DNA of 64,000 bases, from positions 1-64,000 of the forward strand of contig NZ_JBNPXQ010000008.1 in assembly GCF_050433225.1 (NCBI RefSeq). The letters run 5' to 3'. The stretch comes from Sphingomonas_D zeicaulis. GTDB taxonomy: Bacteria; Pseudomonadota; Alphaproteobacteria; Sphingomonadales; Sphingomonadaceae. Of this stretch, positions 15,749 to 24,862 are shown in pieces. The notes beneath the pieces are model-generated. The model was not told the origin of the DNA and did not search any database. It was given only the letters and a program-made list of their open reading frames with translations. A program made the position numbers and the translations under genes. Every line of letters starts with the position of its first letter. The first letter of the stretch is position 1.

Positions 15749-18559
15749 ATGAATGGCACGCGTCGACTGAAGAGGATCCTTGGCCTTTCGGGTGCGCTGG
15801 CGGCGATCGCCGCGGCGGCGCCGGCCTGGGCGCAGGACGATGCGGCAGCCGCATCGCCGGATGCCGCGGCCGACGCATCCTTGCCGCAGGAAGCCGCGCA
15901 GGACATCGTCGTCACCGGCTTCCGCGCCAGCCTCAACAGCGCGCTCAACCTCAAGCGCAACGAGACCGCGACGATCGACGCGATCAAGGCGGAGGACATC
16001 GCCGAATTCCCCGATCTCAACCTTGCGGAATCGCTGCAGCGCATCCCGGGCGTCGCGATCAGCCGCGTCAATGGCGAGGGCCGCAACATCTCCGTCCGCG
16101 GCCTCGGGCCCGAATATACGCGCGTCCGCATCAACGGCATGGAAGCGATCGGCACCACTGGCGGCACTGACAATTCGGGTGGCGTCAACCGCGGCCGCGG
16201 CTTCGATTTCAACATCTTCTCGTCGGATCTGTTCAACAACCTCTCGGTTCGCAAGACGGCAACGGCCGACGTGGAGGAAGGATCGCTGGGCGGCACGGTC
16301 GACCTCCAGACGTCGCGGCCGCTCGACTATCGCAAGCCCACCGCGGTGCTCTCCGCCGCGGCCAGCTACAATGATCTCAAGCAGAAGGTGACGCCGCGGC
16401 TGTCAGGCCTCGTCACCACCCAGACCGAGGATGGCACCTTCGGCGTGCTGCTGTCGGTCGCCTATGAGGAACGCCGGCTGATCGAGGAAGGTGCGAACAT
16501 CACGCGCTGGACCTATGGCGGCTTCAACGGCGGCTTCAACCCGGCCTCGACATTGCCCGGCTATACGATCGGCCAGATCAACAACAACAATCCCGAAACC
16601 GCGCTCTTCCACCCGCGCATCCCCGGCCTCGTCAGCTACGATATCTCGCAGAAGCGCCTCGGCGGCGCCGGCTCGATCCAGTTCAAGCCCACCGACCGCA
16701 CATTGGTGTCGATCGACGGCCTCTATTCACGGCTCGACGGCACCCGCAAGGAAGCGCAGCTCCAGGCGATCAGCTTCAGCCGCTCGGGCAGCGGCAAGCC
16801 GCAGACGATCATCCGCGACGGCGTGGTCGACGGGAACAACAACATCATCTCGGGCACCTTCGACCGCGTCGACCTGCGCTCGCAGGCCCGCTACGATATC
16901 CTCAAGACCGAATTCTACCAGCTCACCGGCTCGGTCGATCACGAGTTCAGCGATCGCTTCAAGATCGGCCTGATGGGCGGCTATGCCAAGTCGGACTTCA
17001 CCAACCCGATCCAGACGACGGTGACGATCGACGCGATCAACACCCCCGGCTTCCAATATGATTTCTCGACACGCTTCCCGACGATCGCGCCGGGCGTGGA
17101 CGTCACCAACCCCGCGACCTTCGCCTTCACCAGCGGCACATCCGAAGTGCGCATCCGTCCGCAGACGGTGACCAACGCCTTCACCACCGCCAAGGGCTTC
17201 GTCGAGTGGAAGGCTGCCGACGTGGTGACGCTCAAGGCCGGCGTCGACTGGCGCAAGTTCGAATATGACTCGACCGAGCGGCGCCGCCTGTCGGGCGAGA
17301 CCGTGGTCTCCCCGCTCACCGGCGCGCAGCTTGCGAACATGACCACCTTGTTCGACGGCTTCGGCAAGGGGCTGAACGTGCCAGGCGGCACCCCGACCGC
17401 GTGGATCATCCCGGATCTCAACGCCTTCATCAACCAGGGCGGCATCTACACCGATCCGCTCTACGCGACCGGCGGCATCGAGAACGCCACCGCGCGCGGC
17501 TCCTACATCACGGTGACGGAGGAAGACACCGGCGCCTGGGGCATGGCGCAGTTCAACCTCGACAGCGTCGGCGTGCCGATCCGCGGCGACATCGGCCTGC
17601 GCTACGTCAATACCGATCAGGTCTCGACCGGCTATGCCAGCCAGGGCACGTCGATCAACCTCGTCCAGGCCGATCGCAGCTATGATCGCTGGCTGCCCTC
17701 GCTGAACCTCGTCGGCAACATCACCGAAGATCTGCAGGTGCGCTTCGCCGCCGCCAAGACCTTGGCCCGTGCCGGCATCTCCTCGCTCAGTCCTGGCGGC
17801 AACCTCAACGTCTCGGGCGGCAATCGCAGCTTCAGCACCGGCAATCCGGATCTGCAGCCGATCTCGTCCAAGAATCTCGACGTCTCGATCGAATGGTATC
17901 CCACGCCCGGCGCGATCTATGCGGTGTCCGGCTTCCGCAAGGATATCGGCACCTTCGTCCAGTCGCTCAGCGTGGGCGTGCCCTATGCCAGCCTCGGCCT
18001 GCCGGATTCGCTGCTCAACGGCACCACCGCTTCGCCCAGCGACATCTTCATCGTCAACCAGCCGGTCAATTCGTCGGGCGGCATCCTCAAGGGGTTCGAG
18101 GTCAACATCCAGCAGCCCTTCAGCTTCCTGCCGGGCTTCCTCGCCAATTTCGGCGTGCTGGCGAACTATACCTATGTCACCTCGAACATCGAATATCTCA
18201 CCGCGGCGGACGGCAGCTCATCGGTCACCGCGCCGCTGGTCGGCCTCTCCAGGCACGCCGCCAACGGCACGCTCTATTATGAGACCAAGCGCTTCGCGAT
18301 CCGCGGCTCGGTCGCCTACCGCTCCAAATATCTGACCGCAGTGCCGGGCACCGAGGGCAACGCCTATAACGGCACCAACCGCACCATCAATGTCGACGCG
18401 CAGATCAGCTACAACCTCACCGAGAAGCTCAAGCTCAGCATCGAGGGCATCAACCTGACCGATGAGGAGAACGACCAGTTCGTCGACGAGACCAACCGCC
18501 TGAGCGTGCTGACGCACAGCGGTCGACAGTTCAATTTCGGGGTCCGCTACGCCTTCTGA
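15749..18559 (+). CDS. TonB-dependent receptor, TIGR01782-type
   Basis: This 936-residue outer-membrane receptor imports a large substrate using energy from TonB. It has a signal peptide cleaved near AWAQ (about residue 27), an Asp/Ala-rich linker, a TonB-box-like DIVVTGF, a plug domain (about residues 55-180, with LNLAESLQRIPGVAISR and ISVRGLGPEYTRVRINGM) and a roughly 700-residue beta-barrel ending in the outer-membrane signature VRYAF. The long plug signature and RGRGFDFNIF block match the TIGR01782 group, widespread in Caulobacter and sphingomonads and linked to oligosaccharide uptake. The ATG at 15749 follows AGGGGAGTGAGG. It is divergent from the ACS permease operon and is followed by a strong terminator. 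Confidence 0.94.
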   Translation: MNGTRRLKRILGLSGALAAIAAAAPAWAQDDAAAASPDAAADASLPQEAAQDIVVTGFRASLNSALNLKRNETATIDAIKAEDIAEFPDLNLAESLQRIPGVAISRVNGEGRNISVRGLGPEYTRVRINGMEAIGTTGGTDNSGGVNRGRGFDFNIFSSDLFNNLSVRKTATADVEEGSLGGTVDLQTSRPLDYRKPTAVLSAAASYNDLKQKVTPRLSGLVTTQTEDGTFGVLLSVAYEERRLIEEGANITRWTYGGFNGGFNPASTLPGYTIGQINNNNPETALFHPRIPGLVSYDISQKRLGGAGSIQFKPTDRTLVSIDGLYSRLDGTRKEAQLQAISFSRSGSGKPQTIIRDGVVDGNNNIISGTFDRVDLRSQARYDILKTEFYQLTGSVDHEFSDRFKIGLMGGYAKSDFTNPIQTTVTIDAINTPGFQYDFSTRFPTIAPGVDVTNPATFAFTSGTSEVRIRPQTVTNAFTTAKGFVEWKAADVVTLKAGVDWRKFEYDSTERRRLSGETVVSPLTGAQLANMTTLFDGFGKGLNVPGGTPTAWIIPDLNAFINQGGIYTDPLYATGGIENATARGSYITVTEEDTGAWGMAQFNLDSVGVPIRGDIGLRYVNTDQVSTGYASQGTSINLVQADRSYDRWLPSLNLVGNITEDLQVRFAAAKTLARAGISSLSPGGNLNVSGGNRSFSTGNPDLQPISSKNLDVSIEWYPTPGAIYAVSGFRKDIGTFVQSLSVGVPYASLGLPDSLLNGTTASPSDIFIVNQPVNSSGGILKGFEVNIQQPFSFLPGFLANFGVLANYTYVTSNIEYLTAADGSSSVTAPLVGLSRHAANGTLYYETKRFAIRGSVAYRSKYLTAVPGTEGNAYNGTNRTINVDAQISYNLTEKLKLSIEGINLTDEENDQFVDETNRLSVLTHSGRQFNFGVRYAF

Positions 18560-18585
18560 TCTTCCCTGCTCCGGGCGTAGCACTC

Positions 18586-18623
18586 TGGCCAGCCGCTCTC
18601 CTCCCCGAGCGGCTGGCCATTTT
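18586..18623 (+). terminator. terminator of the TonB receptor gene
   Basis: A perfect 13-bp stem (TGGCCAGCCGCTC / GAGCGGCTGGCCA) with an 8-nt loop is followed by TTTT, 27 bases after the receptor stop codon. The opposite strand has no U-run, so it acts on the plus strand only. Confidence 0.92.
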
Positions 18624-18646
18624 CTCGTCCCAGAGGGGCGGGCGGA

Positions 18647-19561
18647 TCAACGCCCCAGCGCGCCCTCGATGACCTTCACCTGCTCGGCCCATGCCTTCGT
18701 ATCCGGCGCGATCAGTTCGACATGGCCGCTGCCCGCCACCGTGACCGACCGCACAGCCTGACCCTTCGCCTTGCGCTTTGCCGCATAGTCCGCCGCAAAC
18801 GCCGGCGGCGCGATCGTGTCGCGCTCGCCATTGACCTGCACCTCGTCGACGCCGGAGGCCGGCATCGCGGGCGGCGAGGTATCGGCATAAACGTCTGTTC
18901 GCGCCGCCGACGCAGTCCCCGCCATCGCCACCGCGCCCTCGGTGCCGCAGCCATGATCGGGCAGGCCGGCGATCATCTTGAGGTCGGGAATGCCGCCTTG
19001 GCTGATCACGGTGCGCGCGCGGAAGGGCGCTGTTGCGTGGAACGGGCTGGTCGCAGGCAGCGCCGGCCGTGCCGCCAGCCATAGCGCCAGATGTCCGCCC
19101 GCCGAATGGCCGATGACGACCGCCTGATCGGTGGCGAGCCCGAGCTTCGGCCCATCGCGCACCAGCAGGTCCGCCGCCGCCGCGACATCCTCGAATGTCC
19201 CCGGATAGCCGCCGCCCGGCCGGTCCACCCCACGATATTCGACATTCCACACCGCGATCCCACGCTTGGCGAGGTCGTCGGCGATCCAGTTCATGATGCT
19301 GCGGTCGGCGACGTCGGTCAGCCAGCAGCCGCCATGAATCATCAGCACCACCGGGTGCGGCGCCTTGCCGGCAGGCAGCCACAGGTCGACGACCTGCAGT
19401 GCATCCGTGCCATAGGCGATCGTTCGACTCGGCTTCGGCTGCGGCCGGTCGAGCAGGTCTGGCCACGCCATCAACGCGGCGCGTTCGGCAGGCGCGGAAC
19501 AGGCGGTGGAAAGCGGAGCGGTCATGGCGGCGATCATCATCAGCAGGCGGGCGGTGCGCAT
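18647..19561 (-). CDS. alpha/beta hydrolase lipoprotein
   Basis: This 304-residue esterase-like protein has an N-terminal signal with a lipobox-like STAC (Cys21), suggesting lipid anchoring in the envelope. The hydrolase domain shows the HGG oxyanion motif (76-78), the nucleophile elbow GHSAGG (Ser153), an acid in VNGERDTI and the catalytic His in GSGHVELI. The HGG-type layout resembles the BD-FAE/kynurenine-formamidase-like esterases. The substrate is unknown. It is divergent from the glutaminase gene, with only 63 bp between start codons, so the promoters must overlap or lie within the genes. Confidence 0.88.
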   Translation of the reverse strand: MRTARLLMMIAAMTAPLSTACSAPAERAALMAWPDLLDRPQPKPSRTIAYGTDALQVVDLWLPAGKAPHPVVLMIHGGCWLTDVADRSIMNWIADDLAKRGIAVWNVEYRGVDRPGGGYPGTFEDVAAAADLLVRDGPKLGLATDQAVVIGHSAGGHLALWLAARPALPATSPFHATAPFRARTVISQGGIPDLKMIAGLPDHGCGTEGAVAMAGTASAARTDVYADTSPPAMPASGVDEVQVNGERDTIAPPAFAADYAAKRKAKGQAVRSVTVAGSGHVELIAPDTKAWAEQVKVIEGALGR

Positions 19562-19624
19562 CGGCGGATGCTAGGCGATGGCGCGGATGCTGGCGAGCGG
19601 CTATGCGCGGGGCGGGAGGGGCCA

Positions 19625-20560
19625 ATGGCAGACATCGCGAAAATCGTCGCCGACATTGCGGCGGAAATGGCGGCAGCGCCGGATCGCGGCAAGGTGGCCG
19701 ACTATATCCCTGCCCTCGCGCGCGTCGATATTGGCCATTTCGGCATCGCGGTGATCCTGGCGGACGGCACTGTGCATATGGGCGGCGATGCCGAGACCGC
19801 CTTCTCGATCCAGTCGGTCTCCAAGGTGTTCATGCTGACGATGGCGCTCGGCCGCGTCGGCGATGCGCTGTGGCGGCGGGTGGGGCGCGAACCCTCCGGC
19901 TCGGCGTTCAACTCGATCGTCCAGCTTGAAAGCGAACAGGGCATTCCGCGCAACCCGTTCATCAACGCGGGCGCGATCGTGGTATCGGACATCGTCCTCC
20001 AGGGCAGCGACGTGCGCTCGGCAGCGGGTGACCTGCTGCGCTTCATGCGCTTCCTTTCGGATGACGACAGCATCGTGATCGACAAGGAGGTCGCCGAATC
20101 CGAAGCGCAGACCGGCTTTCGCAACTATGCGCTCGGCAATTACATCAAGGCGTTCGGCAATCTCCGCAACCCGGTCGAACAGACGCTCCAGCTCTATTTC
20201 AACCAGTGCGGCATCGCGATGAGCTGCCGCCAGCTCGCCGCCGCCGGCCGCTACCTGATGCTCGACGGTCGCCACCCCGCGACCGGCCAGCAGGTGGTGA
20301 CGGCCAGGCGCGCGCGGCGGATCAACGCGGTGATGCTGACCTGCGGCCACTATGATGGCTCGGGCGAGTTCGCCTATCGCGTCGGCATTCCGGGCAAGTC
20401 CGGGGTCGGCGGCGGAATTCTGGCGGTCGTGCCGGGGGAGGCCTCGATCGCGGTCTGGTCCCCCGGCCTCAACGAGCGCGGCAATTCGCAACTCGGCAGC
20501 CTCGCGCTCGAACGGCTGTCGGAAGCGACCGGCTGGTCGATCTTCAATCCACGGCTCTAG
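19625..20560 (+). CDS. glsA: glutaminase
   Basis: This 311-residue enzyme hydrolyses L-glutamine to glutamate and ammonia in the cytosol. The length matches bacterial glutaminases (about 305-310). The serine-dependent catalytic motif is intact in FSIQSVSKVF (Ser64, Lys67). Further family blocks are NPFINAGAI, the NYALG segment and the C-terminal GKSGVGGGI loop. The start is set by GGGAGGGG just upstream of the ATG at 19625. A 62-aa unknown gene converges six bases after its stop codon. Confidence 0.95.
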   Translation: MADIAKIVADIAAEMAAAPDRGKVADYIPALARVDIGHFGIAVILADGTVHMGGDAETAFSIQSVSKVFMLTMALGRVGDALWRRVGREPSGSAFNSIVQLESEQGIPRNPFINAGAIVVSDIVLQGSDVRSAAGDLLRFMRFLSDDDSIVIDKEVAESEAQTGFRNYALGNYIKAFGNLRNPVEQTLQLYFNQCGIAMSCRQLAAAGRYLMLDGRHPATGQQVVTARRARRINAVMLTCGHYDGSGEFAYRVGIPGKSGVGGGILAVVPGEASIAVWSPGLNERGNSQLGSLALERLSEATGWSIFNPRL

Positions 20561-20566
20561 GCGGGG

Positions 20567-20755
20567 TCAGCACCGCCCCTTCCGCCGCCGCGCCGCGTCC
20601 ACCCGCCATGGCGCCGCATATTCGATCTCGGTCAGCTTACACATCGCCTGCACATAAAGGCGTCCGAAGGCACGCAATCCATCAGTGACGCTGTTGGTGA
20701 AGCTTTCATGGTGATCGGCCCAGAGCCGGCCGTCCAATTCGTCGCGCATGCCCAT
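20567..20755 (-). CDS. hypothetical protein, 62 aa
   Basis: The 62-residue product reads like a compact helical protein (ELDGRLWADHHESFTNSVTDG, then LRAFGRLYVQ) with a basic end. I do not recognise a family. The ATG at 20755 has AAGGAAC just upstream, a usable ribosome binding site. It is divergent from a LysR regulator gene with 118 bp between, an arrangement often seen for a LysR target, and convergent with glsA. Confidence 0.55.
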   Translation of the reverse strand: MGMRDELDGRLWADHHESFTNSVTDGLRAFGRLYVQAMCKLTEIEYAAPWRVDAARRRKGRC

Positions 20756-20873
20756 GTTCCTTGATTGATTGGGGTTGAAATCATCGTCCCGTGGGCATCG
20801 GAATACAGGCTGCTTGGATCATCCGCCAACAAAAGGCCTGGCGTGATCAAAAAGCGTGACTTATGATTAGGCC

Positions 20874-21800
20874 ATGCGCCAGATCCCGCCGCTCGCTGCC
20901 GTCCGCGTGTTCGAGGCTGCCGCCCGCCTCGGCAACTTCACCCGCGCCGCCGAGGAACTCGGGATGACGCAGGCGGCAGTCAGCTATCAGGTGAAGCTGC
21001 TCGAGGAACGGCTGGGGCTCGGCCTGTTCCACCGCGTCCGCCGGCAGGTGGTGCTGACCGAGGCGGGCCAGCGCATCGCGCCGCTGGTATCGACTGCGTT
21101 CGATACGCTGGACGATGCCTTCGCCCGCGCCCGCACCGAGAATGAGGCGGTGCTGACGATCAGTTGCTCCAACACCTTCGCCTCCAACTGGCTGGCGGTG
21201 CGGCTCGGCGGCTTCCAGGTCGCGCGACCGGGGCTCGCGGTCAGGCTGCACACCGATGACAATGTCGTCGATTTCACGTCGTCCGACGTCGACGTCGCGA
21301 TCCGCAACAGCCCCGCGCCCTGGCCGGGGCTGGTCAGTCATTTCCTGATGCGCGTGCCGATCGTGCCGCTCGCCAGTCCATCCTTCCTCGCCCGGCATCC
21401 GCCGATCGGCGAGCCGGCGGATGTGTTCCGCGTGCCGCGTCTCTCGCCCGACGATGTCTGGTGGACCGCCTGGGCGGAAGCGGTGGGCGTGTCGCCGGCG
21501 GCGGAGCGCAGCAGCGGGCTCCGGCTCGATTCGCAGATGATGGAAGGGCGCGCGGCCATCGCCGGGCAGGGCATCGCCATCCTCAACCCGGCACTGTGGC
21601 GCGCCGAACTGCGCGACGGGCTGCTGGTGCGTCCGCTGCCGGGCCTCGCCTATGGCCGGCGACATTATTGGCTCGTCTACCCCGAGGCCCTTCGCCACAC
21701 GGCGAAGGTCCGCGCCTTTCGCGACTGGTTGATCGCCGAGGTCCGCGCCGAATTCGCCGACGATCCGGACCATGTGCTGGTGGAGCCGGACGGCACCTAG
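20874..21800 (+). CDS. LysR family transcriptional regulator, GcvA-like
   Basis: The 308-residue protein has an N-terminal winged helix-turn-helix (about residues 5-63, with RLGNFTRAAEELGMTQAAVS) followed by a periplasmic-binding-like effector domain. The VFEAAARLGNFTRAA block and the SCSNTFASNWL start of the effector domain are typical of the GcvA-like branch. LysR proteins usually control a neighbouring, often divergent gene; here that would be the 62-aa gene at 20567-20755. No T-N11-A site stands out clearly in the shared gap. Effector and targets are unknown. Confidence 0.93.
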   Translation: MRQIPPLAAVRVFEAAARLGNFTRAAEELGMTQAAVSYQVKLLEERLGLGLFHRVRRQVVLTEAGQRIAPLVSTAFDTLDDAFARARTENEAVLTISCSNTFASNWLAVRLGGFQVARPGLAVRLHTDDNVVDFTSSDVDVAIRNSPAPWPGLVSHFLMRVPIVPLASPSFLARHPPIGEPADVFRVPRLSPDDVWWTAWAEAVGVSPAAERSSGLRLDSQMMEGRAAIAGQGIAILNPALWRAELRDGLLVRPLPGLAYGRRHYWLVYPEALRHTAKVRAFRDWLIAEVRAEFADDPDHVLVEPDGT

Positions 21801-21874
21801 CGCATAACATCGGGGCTTGGCCCGGCATCGAACTCGGCTAGAACCCCGCTGAACGAGACGAGGGTGAGACGGGC

Positions 21875-22510
21875 ATGGCGTCCAACCGGGGATCGATGCT
21901 GATCGGCGCGGCGATCGCGACCGGCGTATTGCTGCTGCTGGCAGGCGCAGCCATCGTCTGGCTGCTGCTCGCGCGGGATAAGGAGGGCCATGGCGTCGCA
22001 AGCACGGAGGTCGCCGCGACGCAGCCCGGGCCCGCCCCGGCAACGACGCCCGCCGGGAATGCGGTGAACATCGTCGAAACGCCGGAGGCGACGCCGACCA
22101 TCGCCCCCACCTCGATACCGATCCCCAAGCCCACGCTCGCGCCGCCGCCAACGCCCACGTCGAGCCCTTCATCCAGCCTCTCCGCCAGCACCATTCCCGC
22201 CGGATCCTATGCCGGCACCTATTTGTGCGCGCAGGGCTGGACCAATGTAACGTTGGACTTCAACCCGCCTTCGGGCGGCAGCCAGCGTGCGCGGACACGC
22301 TTCGGCGGCAATGACGGGGTGCCGCGCGGATCCTATACGCTGACGGTCGAGCCGCAGGGGAATGGCCGCTTCTATCTGCGTCCGCTGCGTTGGGAACAGC
22401 GCCCGCCCGGCTTCGTCATGGTCGGGCTGACCGTGTCGGTCGATGGCCGGCGCATCACCGGCAAGGTCGATCCGCCCTGCGGCGCCGTTCGCGTCGAACG
22501 GGTGGGGTGA
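21875..22510 (+). CDS. membrane-anchored protein with Pro/Thr linker, unknown
   Basis: This 211-residue protein has one N-terminal transmembrane helix (about residues 8-33), a long Pro/Thr/Ala/Ser linker (about 40-110) and a compact C-terminal domain (about 112-208) rich in beta strands with two Cys (YLCAQG, PPCGAVR). The C-terminal domain should lie in the periplasm. The Cys pair could form a disulphide. I recognise no family. It ends 46 bp before parC on the same strand, so the two may be cotranscribed. Confidence 0.75.
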   Translation: MASNRGSMLIGAAIATGVLLLLAGAAIVWLLLARDKEGHGVASTEVAATQPGPAPATTPAGNAVNIVETPEATPTIAPTSIPIPKPTLAPPPTPTSSPSSSLSASTIPAGSYAGTYLCAQGWTNVTLDFNPPSGGSQRARTRFGGNDGVPRGSYTLTVEPQGNGRFYLRPLRWEQRPPGFVMVGLTVSVDGRRITGKVDPPCGAVRVERVG

Positions 22511-22556
22511 GCCTGCCCCTCGCCAGCGTGCCGCGGCGCTGCTATTCGCCGAAGCG

Positions 22557-24806
22557 ATGACTGCCGATCCCAACGACCCCTTCGACGCCATCGTCGATGC
22601 GCCGTTCGATTCCGCCCTGTCCGAGCGCTACCTCGTCTACGCGATGTCGACGATCACCGCGCGGTCGCTGCCGGACGTGCGCGACGGGCTGAAACCGGTG
22701 CATCGCCGGCTGTTGTGGGCGATGCGGCTGCTGCGGCTCGATCCGGCGAGCGGCTACAAGAAATGTGCGCGCGTCGTCGGTGACGTGATCGGCAAATATC
22801 ATCCGCATGGCGACCAGTCCGTCTACGACGCGATGGTCCGCCTCGCGCAGACCTTCTCGCTCCGCTACCCGCTGGTCGATGGCCAGGGCAATTTCGGCAA
22901 TGTCGATGGCGATAATGCCGCGGCGATGCGCTACACCGAGGCGCGGCTGACCGCGGCGGCGACCGAGCTGATGGCAGGGCTCGACGAGGGCACGGTCGAT
23001 TTCCGCCCGACCTACAATGGCGAGGAGGAAGAGCCGGAAATCTTCCCAGGCATCTTCCCCAACCTGCTCGCCAACGGCGCCAGCGGCATCGCGGTGGGCA
23101 TGGCGACGAGCATTCCCCCGCACAATGTCGCCGAGATCGTCGGCGCTGCGACATTGCTGATCGATCAGCCCGAGGCGAGCGACGCGCAACTGCTGGACCA
23201 TGTCACTGGGCCCGACTTCCCGACCGGCGGTGTCGTCGCCGACAGCAAGGCGGCGATTGCTGAGGCCTATGCCACCGGCCGCGGCGGTTTCCGCGTCCGC
23301 TCACGTTGGGAAAAGCAGGAGGAAGGGCGCGGCACCTGGACGATCGTCGTCTCCGAAATCCCCTACGGCGTTCAGAAGTCCAAACTGATCGAGCAGATCG
23401 CGGCGCTGGTGAACGAGAAGAAGCTGCCGATCCTCGCGGATGTGCGCGACGAATCGGACGAGCAGATCCGGCTGGTACTCGAACCGCGCAGCCGCACCGT
23501 CGATCCGGACGTGCTGATGGACAGCCTGTTCCGACTGACCGAGCTCGAAACGCGCGTGTCGCTGAACCTCAACGTGCTCGATGCCACGCGCACGCCACGG
23601 GTGATGAGCCTGCGCCAGGTGCTGCTCGCCTGGAATGCGCACCAGATCGAGGTGCTCGTCCGCCGCTCGCAGCACCGGCTCGCCAGGATCGACGACCGCA
23701 TCGAACTGCTCGATGGCTATATCATCGCCTATCTCAACCTCGACCGGGTGATCGAGATCATCCGCACCGAGGATGAGCCCAAGCCGGTGATGATGGAGGA
23801 ATTCCAGCTCAGCGACCGGCAGGCCGAGGCGATCCTCAACATGCGGCTGCGCTCGCTGCGCCGGCTGGAGGAAATGGAGCTCAAGCGCGAGCGCGACCAG
23901 CTTGCCGACGAGCGCAAGTCGCTGATCGCGCTGATCGACAGCCCCGCGCGCCAGCGTACGCGGCTGAAGCGCGATCTTGCCGGGTTGCTGGTGAAATATG
24001 GGCCGGAGACCGCGCTCGGCCGCCGCCGCACCTTGATCGAGGAAGCTGGCCCGGCGCGCGAAATCCCGCTGGAAGCGATGATCGAGCGCGAGCCGATCAC
24101 TGTGATTCTTTCGCAGCGTGGCTGGATCCGCGCTATGAGCGGCCATCGCGATCTCGCCGCCGCGGATACGCTGAAGTTCAAGGAAGGCGACGGCCCGGCC
24201 TTCGCTTTCCATTCCTATACCACGGATAAATTGCTGCTCGCGCTCGACAACGGTCGCTTCTTCACCTTGGGAGGAGACAAGCTGCCCGGCGGCCGCGGCT
24301 TCGGCGAACCGGTCGGGCTGATGGTCGATCTCGATCAGGGGGCCGAGATCCTCAGTCTGCTGCCCGCCCGTCCGGACACGAAGCTGCTGCTCGCCGCATC
24401 GGATGGGCGTGGCTTCATTGCGCAGACCGGGGAAGTCATCGCCGAGACGCGCAAGGGCCGCCAGGTCGTCAATCTGAAGGACAAGGCGAAGCTCAAGATC
24501 GTGCGCTTCGTCCCCGCCGAGGCCGATTATGTCGCGGCGATCGGTGATAATCGTAAACTGGTCGTCTTCCCGCTTGATGAACTGCCCGAAATGACGCGCG
24601 GGCAGGGCGTCGCGCTGCAGCGGTATCGCGACGGCGGCCTCAGCGACGCCATCGCTTTCCGTTTTGCGGATGGGCTGAGCTGGACGATGGGGGGCGAGAC
24701 CGGCCGGACGCGCACGGAAAGCGATCTCACCGCATGGCGGGTCGCGCGGGGTGCGGCAGGGCGGATGCCGCCCACCGGTTTCCCCCGATCGAACCGTTTT
24801 GACTGA
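22557..24806 (+). CDS. parC: DNA topoisomerase IV subunit A
   Basis: The 749-residue A subunit of topoisomerase IV cuts and rejoins DNA to decatenate daughter chromosomes with ParE. The winged-helix active site is intact, with catalytic Arg125-Tyr126 in AAMRYTEAR. The primase/tower and coiled-coil regions follow, and the C-terminal beta-pinwheel (about residues 500-735) lacks the GyrA box, which with length points to ParC and not GyrA. The quinolone-determining stretch reads HPHGDQSVYDAM: Gln87 takes the place of the usual Ser and Asp91 replaces the ParC Glu. The ATG at 22557 gives a start matching the family (a short acidic lead-in, then LSERYLVYAMSTI). parE is not in the window. Confidence 0.95.
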   Translation: MTADPNDPFDAIVDAPFDSALSERYLVYAMSTITARSLPDVRDGLKPVHRRLLWAMRLLRLDPASGYKKCARVVGDVIGKYHPHGDQSVYDAMVRLAQTFSLRYPLVDGQGNFGNVDGDNAAAMRYTEARLTAAATELMAGLDEGTVDFRPTYNGEEEEPEIFPGIFPNLLANGASGIAVGMATSIPPHNVAEIVGAATLLIDQPEASDAQLLDHVTGPDFPTGGVVADSKAAIAEAYATGRGGFRVRSRWEKQEEGRGTWTIVVSEIPYGVQKSKLIEQIAALVNEKKLPILADVRDESDEQIRLVLEPRSRTVDPDVLMDSLFRLTELETRVSLNLNVLDATRTPRVMSLRQVLLAWNAHQIEVLVRRSQHRLARIDDRIELLDGYIIAYLNLDRVIEIIRTEDEPKPVMMEEFQLSDRQAEAILNMRLRSLRRLEEMELKRERDQLADERKSLIALIDSPARQRTRLKRDLAGLLVKYGPETALGRRRTLIEEAGPAREIPLEAMIEREPITVILSQRGWIRAMSGHRDLAAADTLKFKEGDGPAFAFHSYTTDKLLLALDNGRFFTLGGDKLPGGRGFGEPVGLMVDLDQGAEILSLLPARPDTKLLLAASDGRGFIAQTGEVIAETRKGRQVVNLKDKAKLKIVRFVPAEADYVAAIGDNRKLVVFPLDELPEMTRGQGVALQRYRDGGLSDAIAFRFADGLSWTMGGETGRTRTESDLTAWRVARGAAGRMPPTGFPRSNRFD

Positions 24807-24862
24807 TATTTCCGTAACTAAGAAACGAAGAATTTACATTTTTCGGAGCAAGCTGGGCCCTG

